A stretch of 64,000 nucleotides of DNA. Origin: Paenibacillus larvae subsp. larvae (GTDB taxonomy: Bacteria > Bacillota > Bacilli > Paenibacillales > NBRC-103111). The position numbers and the translations under genes were made by a program. Where the stretch lies: positions 1,550,001 to 1,614,000 of the forward strand of contig NZ_CP019687.1 in the NCBI RefSeq assembly GCF_002003265.1, given 5' to 3'. Below are positions 20,144-27,760 of the stretch, in pieces (positions within the stretch are counted from its first letter, which is position 1; every line of letters starts with the position of its first letter). Below the pieces are notes generated by a model. The model worked only from the letters and a program-made list of their open reading frames with translations. It searched no databases and was not told the origin of the DNA.

Positions 20144-20178
20144 AAGGGGACGTTCTCACGAGGTGCGAGCGTCCCCTT
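20144..20178 (-). terminator. Intercistronic hairpin between oppA and oppB
   Basis: AAGGGGACG (20144-20152) faces CGTCCCCTT (20170-20178), a perfect nine-base stem with a further CTC/GAG pairing inside. No T-run follows on the coding strand, so it is more likely an mRNA stabiliser or partial attenuator for oppA than a full terminator. In known opp operons such elements raise the level of the binding protein. Confidence 0.6.
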
Positions 20179-20202
20179 CCAATCAATCATGTAATTTACT
20201 TA

Positions 20203-21858
20203 TTACTTTACAGAAGTATACTTCAGATCCCACTCCATACCTAATCCCGGCAGCAGAAGGCCTTCAATGTTCTCTTTTACCGCATATGGCTGTGTACGGA
20301 AGTATAGTGGAGACAGAGGCATTTCTTCCATCAGAATTTTCTCTGCATCAACGAATTGCTGCGCACGCTCGGCTGGATCTAATTCAACACTAGCCTGCTT
20401 GATCAATTCGTCATATTTCGGATTGCTCCAACCGATTTCATTGAAATCACTTCCGGTAATCCACAGATCGAGGAAGGACATCGGATCATTGTAATCGGCA
20501 CCCCACAGGGCTAGAACCATGTCAAAATCGTGGTTTTTGGACTTCTCCAGACGAAGTGCATGTGGAACCGGCTCAGTTTCAACCTTAATCCCCAAATTTT
20601 CGCTCCACTGTGCAACCAGGAATTCAAGCGATTTCTTCGCAGTTTCCGTATCGTCACCCATAAGTTTAAGTGTTGGCATGGAGGATAGCCCGGCCTCTTT
20701 CAAGCCTTCTTCAAGAAGTTGTTTTGCTTTTTCTTTGTCCGGTTTTGGCTGGGTATCGCCGGCCGTTTTACGGAATTCCTGACCATTACCATCGTTGGTT
20801 CCGAAAGGCACAAATCCGGTGGAAGGCTTGGACCCGTCCTTCAAAACCGTATCCACAAACGCCTGTCTGTCAATGGCCATATCCAGCGCTTGGCGAATTT
20901 TCTGATTTTTCAATGCCTCATTTTTAGTTTGGAACATGATGTATGCATTAGTCAGCTCTTTTTTCAGTTTCAGGTCAGGCTTGTCTTTATAACTTTCGTA
21001 AGCTTCGCCTTTAAGAATAGTTACATCTGCAGCATTTGTTTCATACATGTTCAAGCTGGAGTTCTGGTCTTTTACAATATTGACAGTTGCTTTGGTCAGC
21101 TTTACGTTGTTAGCATCCCAGTATTTGTCGTTCTTCTCCAGGATCAGCTTAGCTTCATGATCCCAGGCAGTCAGTTTGAACGGACCGGCTCCGATAATTT
21201 TGTCGAAATCGGCTCCGTACTTGTCGCCATATTTCTCAACATAATCTTGTCTTTGCGGGAAGAAGAGCGGGAATGCAAGCAGGTCCTTGAAGAAAACAAC
21301 CGGTTTCTCCAGTGTAATTTCAAGCGTTTTGTCGTCAATAGCTTTCACGCCCATAGCTTCCTGTTTGGCTTTAACTTCTTCAGGAGTCTCCGCCTTCATG
21401 ACATCGCTTCCGCCTTTGATCCAGGCCACCATGAACGCATACTGTGCTTTCGTGCTAGGTTCAACGGTCCGTCTGTAAGAATAAACAAAATCCTGTGCCT
21501 TCACAGGCTCACCGTCACTCCACTTAGCGTCGTCACGGATTTTGATTGTATAAGTGAGTTTATCTTCGGAAATTTCAGGCTCTCCCGCAGCCAGAGCAGG
21601 CTGCATCTTGCCATCTTTATCTGCACGGTACAAACCTTCATTAAAAGCATTGAGTATGGTAAAGGCCGCTTGCGCAGTCCCTTTGGAACTATCCAGTATA
21701 GGAGGTTCCGCAGAGTAGTTAATGTTGATTTCCTGAGGCTTGGAGCTTCCACTTCCATCGCCTGCCCCCTTGCTGTCATTTCCACTACCGCAACCTGCAG
21801 CCAGACCGCCTACAAGGGTAAGCACCATAGCTGACGATAGCCATTTTTTCGCTTTCAT
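20203..21858 (-). CDS. oppA: Oligopeptide-binding lipoprotein OppA
   Basis: The extracellular solute-binding protein that captures peptides and passes them to OppBC. The 551-residue precursor has a lipoprotein signal ending LVGGLAAGC, so Cys23 would carry the lipid, then a Ser/Gly-rich linker and the SBP family 5 fold (YTIKIRDDAKWSDGEPVKAQDFVYSYRR; QKIRQALDMAIDRQAFVDTVL). It is first in the operon. Peptide uptake in sporulating Bacillales also brings in signalling peptides; that role here is inferred from B. subtilis. Confidence 0.93.
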   Translation of the reverse strand: MKAKKWLSSAMVLTLVGGLAAGCGSGNDSKGAGDGSGSSKPQEININYSAEPPILDSSKGTAQAAFTILNAFNEGLYRADKDGKMQPALAAGEPEISEDKLTYTIKIRDDAKWSDGEPVKAQDFVYSYRRTVEPSTKAQYAFMVAWIKGGSDVMKAETPEEVKAKQEAMGVKAIDDKTLEITLEKPVVFFKDLLAFPLFFPQRQDYVEKYGDKYGADFDKIIGAGPFKLTAWDHEAKLILEKNDKYWDANNVKLTKATVNIVKDQNSSLNMYETNAADVTILKGEAYESYKDKPDLKLKKELTNAYIMFQTKNEALKNQKIRQALDMAIDRQAFVDTVLKDGSKPSTGFVPFGTNDGNGQEFRKTAGDTQPKPDKEKAKQLLEEGLKEAGLSSMPTLKLMGDDTETAKKSLEFLVAQWSENLGIKVETEPVPHALRLEKSKNHDFDMVLALWGADYNDPMSFLDLWITGSDFNEIGWSNPKYDELIKQASVELDPAERAQQFVDAEKILMEEMPLSPLYFRTQPYAVKENIEGLLLPGLGMEWDLKYTSVK

Positions 21859-22230
21859 TTGAGCCCTCCTCTAAAATAGATGTTACTTTTTTCTATATGG
21901 TTAAGGCGTTTCGTATTGATCTCCACCATCAACCTCACACCACTAACCCTTTGTTACCTTTCCTGACACAAGTTCCAAAACAACTTTTTTATGTAAAGTA
22001 TTATAACACAAGGCGGGATAATGTCTACAAAAAAATTAGTAAAAATTCTCTAATCTAGCGGGATAAGCTAATAGATTTATATTTATACGGTTATTTAATT
22101 TTTTATTATACAACCAGAGGTTAATAAAATCTATACGAATTTTTTGAAAAATACAAAAGAATTTTCCCCTTTTTCACCTTTATGTTATGAAAACCCTTAC
22201 TTCACTTTATGAAAAGTCATATTTTTTATG
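21859..22230 (-). promoter_or_regulatory. opp operon promoter region
   Basis: This 372-base A/T-rich gap contains no credible gene. On the minus strand TAGACA (22027-22022), a 16-base spacer and TATAAT (22005-22000) form a near-consensus sigma-A promoter about 140 bases before oppA. The long leader (about 22000 to 21859) has no recognised riboswitch. A/T-rich tracts around 22040-22190 could be CodY or AbrB targets, but no clear motif was found. Confidence 0.6.
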
Positions 22231-22635
22231 TTATGAAACGGAGCCCGCCAATAGACTCTTGCCAATATTCCATATGAGAAGAGCCGCATACAAGACTGTG
22301 AAGCATAGAAAGCTGATTCTCCATGAAATACGGGCCACCTTGGAAAAATCCGCCTTCCCATGCTGCCTGTTCTGGTAGCCTCCAATAAGACCAAATGAGA
22401 CTAAAACAAACAGCAGCGCCAGCCAAAGGCCAAATGAACTGTTAAAAAGACGATTCCACAGCGAATATACGGAGCCGATCAGCAGAAAAGTAGTTATATC
22501 TGCTGAAAGCTTCGTCGCCGTTTTTTTCTTTTTGGACACACCATACAAAATCAGCCAGAATACAAAAAAGGACAGGAACGGCAGCACTGCCATAACGGCA
22601 TATAAGCTTGTCAGCCAGTCCCATAATGTTTCCAC
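22231..22635 (-). CDS. DUF3397 family membrane protein
   Basis: A 134-residue protein with four predicted membrane helices and no catalytic motif; the end of the second loop is basic (GVSKKKKTATK). It begins at a GTG with an AGGTGA ribosome site, 11 bases after the panE-like gene, so the two are cotranscribed. In Bacillus a gene of this family commonly lies next to the panE-like gene and bshC; here the opp operon separates it from bshC. Function is unknown. The assignment rests on topology and context. Confidence 0.7.
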   Translation of the reverse strand: METLWDWLTSLYAVMAVLPFLSFFVFWLILYGVSKKKKTATKLSADITTFLLIGSVYSLWNRLFNSSFGLWLALLFVLVSFGLIGGYQNRQHGKADFSKVARISWRISFLCFTVLYAALLIWNIGKSLLAGSVS

Positions 22636-22646
22636 AGGGCCATCAC

Positions 22647-23591
22647 CTACTTTGGTTCTAAAGCTCGTATAAGCTGATATATAGTTTCATTCACCGGCAA
22701 GTGAAAACCGTACTTTCTTCCGATGCGCAGCAAACTTCCGTTAATATACTCAATCTCTGTCTGCCTGGCACCAAGCCTGTCCTGCAGCATGGAAGATAAA
22801 TTGGAAGAAGTATTCTGGCAAACCGAAAGAATTTGCTCCCACATATTCTCTTGAACAGGTATACGTTCAGCCTTCGCACACAGAAGACCTTCCTTATACA
22901 AAGAACTCATAAGCTTAAGGGCGGGTTCAGAATGAAGCAGATCGCCATTGGGAACACCAAGAATGGCAGTTACGGGGTTGATTACGGAATTGATCAGCAG
23001 TTTATTCCATATCTTTTCATAAATGTTGTTCGACACCAAAAGTTCAATTCCTTCTTTTTTCAAGATTTTTTGTAAACGCTTTATATTTTTTTCCTGATTT
23101 TGCTGATTCCCCTTGCGGGCTCCTCCGATATAGGTCCAGCCGTTCCCCGTATGCTCCACCATGGTATCGGAATGCTTTCTGGCCCCCTGGGCCGTTACAG
23201 CCAGCAGAAGTTGAGAGGAAGGAATTCCTGATAATAGGCGTTCCTCATGGCCTATTCCATTCTGGAAACAAACAACGGTTGTGTGCGGGGACAACCAGGC
23301 TGCTAAAAAAGAGATGAGTTCGTCCTGAATAGCCGTTTGTTTTACCGTAAGAAGCTGATAATCAAACGGCTTTTGGAGCCCCGTCCCTTTTTTCTTCTCC
23401 TCAAATGAGACGAAACGAAGATGCTCGCCCTCATAAACAGGTGCTTGCCCCTTTAACTGGAGCCCATCCTTTCGGAGAAGGGCAGCCTGCTCTTTTCTGC
23501 GTGTCACCAGTTCAACTGTGCAGCTTGCGGCAAGCTTTCCCGCAAATAAAAGTCCCAAAGAACCTGCTCCGACAATCTGTATCTTCACCAT
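22647..23591 (-). CDS. panE: 2-dehydropantoate 2-reductase (ketopantoate reductase family)
   Basis: The protein starts MVKIQIVGAGSLGLLFAGKL, an NADP-binding Rossmann motif, and continues with the KPFDYQLLTVKQTA segment, VVCFQNGIGHEERL, and the C-terminal helical domain with KIWNKLLINSVINPVTAILGVPNGDLL, all typical of the ApbA/PanE family that reduces ketopantoate to pantoate for CoA synthesis. Length is 314 residues from 23591; an in-frame ATG seven codons upstream (23612) is possible but has no ribosome site. Family members can have other substrates, so pantoate synthesis is likely but not certain. Confidence 0.85.
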   Translation of the reverse strand: MVKIQIVGAGSLGLLFAGKLAASCTVELVTRRKEQAALLRKDGLQLKGQAPVYEGEHLRFVSFEEKKKGTGLQKPFDYQLLTVKQTAIQDELISFLAAWLSPHTTVVCFQNGIGHEERLLSGIPSSQLLLAVTAQGARKHSDTMVEHTGNGWTYIGGARKGNQQNQEKNIKRLQKILKKEGIELLVSNNIYEKIWNKLLINSVINPVTAILGVPNGDLLHSEPALKLMSSLYKEGLLCAKAERIPVQENMWEQILSVCQNTSSNLSSMLQDRLGARQTEIEYINGSLLRIGRKYGFHLPVNETIYQLIRALEPK

Positions 23592-23721
23592 ATTTGCACT
23601 CTGCCTTTGCAATGCTTTAAAGTTTTATTATATCAAGTTCTCGAAAATCCCGACGATGAAATTTGATTTTAATGATAAGAATAATTCGCTTATTTTACAA
23701 GACATGTTCTGGAAAATGCAA

Positions 23722-23768
23722 AAAATCCTAAAACAGCGAAAACCTTCATTCGCGTGATCTAGGATTTT
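23722..23768 (-). terminator. Terminator of the rsfA-like gene
   Basis: AAAATCCTA (23722-23730) faces TAGGATTTT (23760-23768) with an inner GCGAA/TTCGC stem; on the minus strand it ends in a T6 run. It lies nine bases beyond the stop of the regulator gene. Confidence 0.8.
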
Positions 23769-23777
23769 CCGGATAAC

Positions 23778-24437
23778 CTAATCTATTCTTTCTAAGTTAC
23801 CATTCGCGTCCATTTTAAAACGCGGCTTGCTTTCCTCATCTTCTTCTACCAAGAAAGCCATTTTTCTCGCACGGTCCATAATCTGGATCAAAGCTTTGTA
23901 GTCATCGTTAACTACCCGATAATCGGTTTCCACTTCGTTTACCTGCTTGCTGAGCCTTTCGTTTTCTCTGCGGTACCGTTCAAGTTCCTCCTGCTTTTCC
24001 TGAAGCTGTCTTTCCATGTTTTTGAAACTTCGCATTAGCTCCTGTGAAGTATTTTTCCATTGCCGCAAAAACCGGATTACAGCTTCAATCGACATGGCTT
24101 CTTCCATCATTACATCATGTTTGCCCGCTGTTCCTTCTACAGGTTCGGCTGTTGCCATAGACATGCTAGAAATAGTAGACATGGCGGCATGCTTTTTGTA
24201 GTGGGACTTTTTCTGCCGCTGGGCTTTAGCTATCTGAATAGCCGCTTCGTATTTTTTGCGGACAAAGCTGTTCCAGCGGAATCCGCAGGCTGCGGCCGTA
24301 CGGCCTATGCGTTCTCCTACTTCTTCAAATGCGGCTAACTGAGTACTTCCCTCCCTAATATGGCGCAGGGTAACCTCAGCTAACATTAAATCATCTTCTT
24401 CGCTCCAGGCGTCCTGTCTAATTGCAGACATCGTCAA
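23778..24437 (-). CDS. RsfA-family (YlbO-like) transcription factor
   Basis: The 219-residue protein has an N-terminal Myb/SANT-like DNA-binding region (RQDAWSEEDDLMLAEVTLRHIREGSTQLAAFEEVGERIGRTAAACGFRWNS split over residues 7-57), a basic linker, and a C-terminal coiled coil at about residues 125-190 (MERQLQEKQEELERYRREN). This is the architecture of RsfA, a prespore regulator made under sigma-F in B. subtilis, and of its paralogue YlbO, which lies near panE and bshC there. The neighbouring panE-like and DUF3397 genes support a YlbO assignment. Gene targets are unknown. Confidence 0.8.
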   Translation of the reverse strand: MTMSAIRQDAWSEEDDLMLAEVTLRHIREGSTQLAAFEEVGERIGRTAAACGFRWNSFVRKKYEAAIQIAKAQRQKKSHYKKHAAMSTISSMSMATAEPVEGTAGKHDVMMEEAMSIEAVIRFLRQWKNTSQELMRSFKNMERQLQEKQEELERYRRENERLSKQVNEVETDYRVVNDDYKALIQIMDRARKMAFLVEEDEESKPRFKMDANGNLERID

Positions 24438-24836
24438 TCCTCCTAATCAGTTCCTACAAGGGCATTGTTACTTGTGTTCATTTGTGAAAATCCATCAGCC
24501 GTCTCCCGAGGGACAGGAGAACAGCCACGGAATGCGGATATAATCACACCATTACTGTTATTTCTATGCTCATACTAGATTTCATAGAATCTATTTGATA
24601 CTATTTGGTATTTCCATTTTTTCGGCGGCTCATACCTCCCTGTACAAAGAAAAAGAAAGTCTTCCATCTTCAGCTAACATTTATTTATTTTCGTCACATT
24701 TTTCAGACCATATAGAGCTTCATTTGAAATATTTTATGAATATATGCAAAATGCTGGTTTACAATTTCATTTTAACAAGGGTATAATTGGGAATAGAAAA
24801 AATTTGCAGTTCGGTGAGAGAGAGGGGGGTGCAAAG
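24438..24836. other. Divergent intergenic region with the DUF2626 promoter
   Basis: A 399-base non-coding gap between the rsfA-like gene and the plus-strand DUF2626 gene. TTTACA (24758-24763), 18 bases, TATAAT (24782-24787) forms a good sigma-A promoter for the latter. The rest, 24440-24750, is A/T-rich with no convincing gene, RNA or repeat. Short open frames here lack ribosome sites. Confidence 0.6.
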
Positions 24837-25070
24837 ATGGATCGTATGTTTCGGGTACTCGGTTTTTGGACTTTGGTTATTGCCCTGATGAGTTTGGCCG
24901 GAGATATGATGGCAATGTCCCTTATTTTCTTCTTCCAAACCGTGATATTTGTCCTTCTGGGCTACTTAAAACTGTCTGAACGCACCTACATACTGGTGTT
25001 TTGGGGATATATGGTCATCGCCTTCCTAGGCTTTACTTACTGGTCAGTCTTCAAAATGCCTCTTGCTTAA
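24837..25070 (+). CDS. DUF2626 family small membrane protein (YqgY-like)
   Basis: A 77-residue protein starting MDRMFRVLGFWTLVIALMSL, with three predicted membrane helices and the family segment LLGYLKLSERTYILVFWGYM. The start at 24837 has an AGAGGGGGG ribosome site. The match is to YqgY/DUF2626 of Bacillus, a widely conserved family of unknown function. It has a promoter at 24758-24787 and a terminator directly after the gene, so it is a single-gene unit. Confidence 0.8.
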   Translation: MDRMFRVLGFWTLVIALMSLAGDMMAMSLIFFFQTVIFVLLGYLKLSERTYILVFWGYMVIAFLGFTYWSVFKMPLA

Positions 25071-25092
25071 GCAAAATAGCCGTTACATCGGG

Positions 25093-25127
25093 AAATGAGA
25101 TCCGGTTTTGAAAGCCGGATCTCATTT
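25093..25127. terminator. Bidirectional terminator
   Basis: AAATGAGATCCGG (25093-25105) and CCGGATCTCATTT (25115-25127) form a perfect 13-base stem with an A/T flank on both sides. It closes the plus-strand DUF2626 gene and the converging methyltransferase gene. Confidence 0.85.
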
Positions 25128-25139
25128 TGTGCTGAAATT

Positions 25140-26269
25140 CTACACTTTGGCAGCGGTTATTACTTTGAACAGTTCACCCATCCCGTTGCTAAGCAGCAGC
25201 TGCCGGATAGCACGGTTTTGCCGTGCTACCGGGCTGAACGGGTCCCGGTAGGTATGATTTTGCAGCCGGTCGAGAATTCCATGCTCGACCATAAACTCCC
25301 GCTGCGTCATCAGGCGGGTCCGGTAACCTGCCTCTTCTAGAGTACGAAGGCAGGCGGAAAAATCAACATGACTCGTGATGTCCTGTTCTCCGGGGAACAG
25401 GAAGAAGTTGTCATGTGCCTGGTGGCGGCGGTAGCACATCAGGCTCCCGCGCATACGGTGGGGGGCGTACAGTTCTTCGGCGGTATCGCCGTAGTCGATG
25501 AGCACCATCCGCCCCCGCAGCAATGCACCGGCGATGCGTTCCAGCCACGCCGGACCCGCCAGGTTGACTTCCGCAACCTGGCCCTCCGCAAGCTTCACGC
25601 CTGCCTGTTGCAGATAGGCGTGAAGCCGCGGGTCGCAAAGCGGCATCCACCGCTCTGCGAAAGCCTGCGCCTGCCTATCCCACGTGACCCAGCCCTCTTG
25701 GAGGGTACCCTGGTCACAGCGCAGGCGGTATACCGGGAACGCATCAAGCAGTTCGTTGGCAAGCACGATGCTTCCCGGATGCGGCGGTGCCGCAAGCCAC
25801 TCCTCCTCCGTCATAAACCTGAGACGGTTTTCATGGGCAGCCAGCATGCTTTTCTGGATGGAACGGTGATAGCCGCTCGTCTCAATCATCGTATACCGGA
25901 CACGATGATAAATCTGCTTATCCGCTCTCATCAGGGCATCCAGCGTATGGGCTGCAAGCTTTCCTTCTCCTCCCCCCACTCCACCACATGGAGCGGACCG
26001 GCGGAGCTGCCTGAACACTCGGACCAGTAAGAGAGCATATAAGCAGCCAGACATTCTCCCATGCTCGTCTCGACATAAGAACTTGTGTAAAAATCACCCT
26101 CCCGTCCGATTTTTTTGGTGCTGGTCCGATAGTAACCATAAGTCTCATGATATAAACATAGGGACATATAGGTTTCAAAGCGGATAGCCCGTTCCACCGT
26201 CTTTTCAATCATGTCACGAAGAATACCGGTTAACGGGGACGTTTCCGTCCCCGAATAAAGTGGACTCAT
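25140..26269 (-). CDS. MidA/NDUFAF7-like SAM-dependent methyltransferase, frameshifted
   Basis: The N-terminal part (from 26269, ribosome site GGAGAG) reads HETYGYYRTSTKKIGREGDFYTSSYVE and HVVEWG, typical of the MidA class I methyltransferase family whose mitochondrial member methylates a complex I subunit. The rest, from KLAAHTLDALMRADKQIYHRV to the end at 25140, is in another frame and holds IVLANELLDAFPVYR and MVLIDYGDTAEELY. The break is at C6 25972-25977; one more G on the coding strand gives the glycine-rich SAM loop EWGGGEGKLA. The intact protein would be about 376 residues. The substrate in bacteria is not known. Confidence 0.8.
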
Positions 26270-26528
26270 TTGCACTCTCTCCAAATTTGATTTTTCATTT
26301 TTAAACCCCGATCTCCTTCCGGAGTGGTATTATAAAAGAAAATGCTGTTACCCAAAGTATCGGAATTCCAGCTTCCGTTTTTTTCCTTTCATCATCACCT
26401 TAACAAAAGAGAGGCCGGGTTGCCTAGTTTATTTTTATCAGGTATTGGTTTTGCTCCGGATCTGGTTGGACGTGCCGTTCATTTTTTTGCCCCTGTCTTA
26501 ATACATATGAAATAGCGGGAATCGGACC

Positions 26529-26538
26529 GGGGGGGGGG
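26529..26538 (+). repeat. Ten-G homopolymer before a coiled-coil gene
   Basis: A run of exactly ten Gs lies 11 bases before the ATG at 26550, at the position of the ribosome site; no other Shine-Dalgarno-like sequence is present. Length changes of such a run could alter translation initiation. It is also the kind of tract where reads are least reliable. Confidence 0.7.
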
Positions 26539-26549
26539 ACCGTGTACAT

Positions 26550-27629
26550 ATGAGATTGTGTTTACGAATTCGCTGGATCTGTATATTTTTGATTCTACCG
26601 TCTCTTTTTTCAGGATATTCAACAGCAGCAGCCAAAATGGGCTCTTCGGAAGTATTTCAAAAGGGGCTGACAATTTATGAAATCGACCGCGAGCTGGAAC
26701 GGCTGGTTGAACAGGACGAAAAACTAGAGCAGGAAATTTCCGCCACTGACAACAAGATAGAACAAAAACAAAAGGATATCAAAATAACGAGAGAGAGGGC
26801 CAAAAAGGTAGTTAAGGCTTATTATATGGGAGGTCAGACTTCCCTATGGCAGGCGGTGCTTGAGGCTGATTCCTTCCAGAATGCTTTCATTCGGTACAGG
26901 TACATCCGGCAAATTTTCAAGCGTCAGGACAAAATATTGTCGGATTATGCGGATGATGTCCGAGAGCTTACCAATACCAGTAAAAATCAGCAGAAAGCCA
27001 AATTAAAACTGGAAGAAACCAGACAGCGGTACCTGGCGCAAAAAAAAGAACTTCTGGCCAAACAGCAGGAACTGGAATTACTGCTGAAAAACAGCGGTAT
27101 GCAAAAAGAGTTGGAGGAACAAATCGGGCAGCTTAATAAGAAATGGGAGACAGAGGGACTTCCCCTGTTCAAGACTTATTTCAAAGAACTCGCAAGAACC
27201 ATGAAAGACCTGCCTGAGCTGGTTACGCAAGACCGCAGTAAACATCTGAAACTAAATGGATTCAGTACTCAATTCGAGCTCACAGACAGTAATTTGAATA
27301 ATTTTCTGCGCTCCAAAAACAATTTATTTTCCCATCTGACTTTCCGATTCAAGGAAAACCAAGTTGTAGCAGAAGGCAAAGATAAAGATGTCCAGATGAC
27401 AATCAAGGGAACCTATAAGCTGGAAGAAGATTCGGGGGAATAGGTCATTGCCTTTCATCTGGAAGATTTGGTCTTCAACGGATACTCCCTTCCACTTTCC
27501 ACCCGAAGAACGTTAGAGGAAGATTTTGATCTTGGATTTTATCCTAAGCTGATGGTTTCCTTCATCAAGGTTTCGGACGTGAAAGTATCGGATGGAATGC
27601 TGAATCTTAATTTCAAATTTTCTTTATAG
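26550..27629 (+). pseudogene. Secreted coiled-coil protein with an in-frame TAG stop
   Basis: The first part (297 codons) begins with a signal peptide (ICIFLILPSLFSGYSTAAA), followed by a long coiled coil with PcsB/CwlO-like features (KVVKAYYMGGQTSLWQAVLEA near residue 90) and an alpha/beta C-terminal region. It is cut by TAG at 27441-27443. The same frame then runs on for 61 codons to 27629 as VIAFHLEDLVFNGYSL..TLEEDFDLGFYPK..DGMLNLNFKF, clearly coding and in keeping with the preceding domain. A single base change would restore a 359-residue protein. Either a recent nonsense mutation, a read error or TAG readthrough explains it. Function unknown. Confidence 0.75.
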
Positions 27630-27633
27630 ACAG

Positions 27634-27659
27634 CAAAAAACCGGAGCTTTGGCTCCGGT
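27634..27659 (-). terminator. Minus-strand terminator for the PIN-PhoH gene
   Basis: ACCGGAGC (27640-27647) and GGCTCCGGT (27651-27659) pair, and on the minus strand the stem is followed by a T6 run. It serves transcripts coming from the PhoH-like gene. Confidence 0.7.
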
Positions 27660-27729
27660 GAGCGTATAGACAAAGTATGTCCGATATAAAAAGGTTTTTG
27701 CTTCCGGCGCTCTTATCTTGGGCAGCCTG

Positions 27730-27754
27730 AACCGGAGCTTTGAGCCCGGTTTTT
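27730..27754 (+). terminator. Plus-strand terminator of the coiled-coil gene
   Basis: AACCGG (27730-27735) pairs with CCGGTT (27746-27751), with inner GCT/AGC, then TTTTT. It repeats the ACCGGAGCTTTG core of the minus-strand terminator 90 bases before it, so the two hairpins look like copies of one element facing opposite transcripts. Confidence 0.65.
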
Positions 27755-27760
27755 GTTTGT

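Noticed and set aside
20719-21834. Plus-strand open frame of 371 codons opposite oppA
   Set aside because: It is the antisense of a clear OppA gene, lacks a ribosome site and shows no known motif.
25368-26030. Plus-strand open frame of 220 codons opposite the methyltransferase
   Set aside because: It arises from the G/C-rich codon use of the minus-strand gene; composition is not protein-like, and it has no ribosome site.
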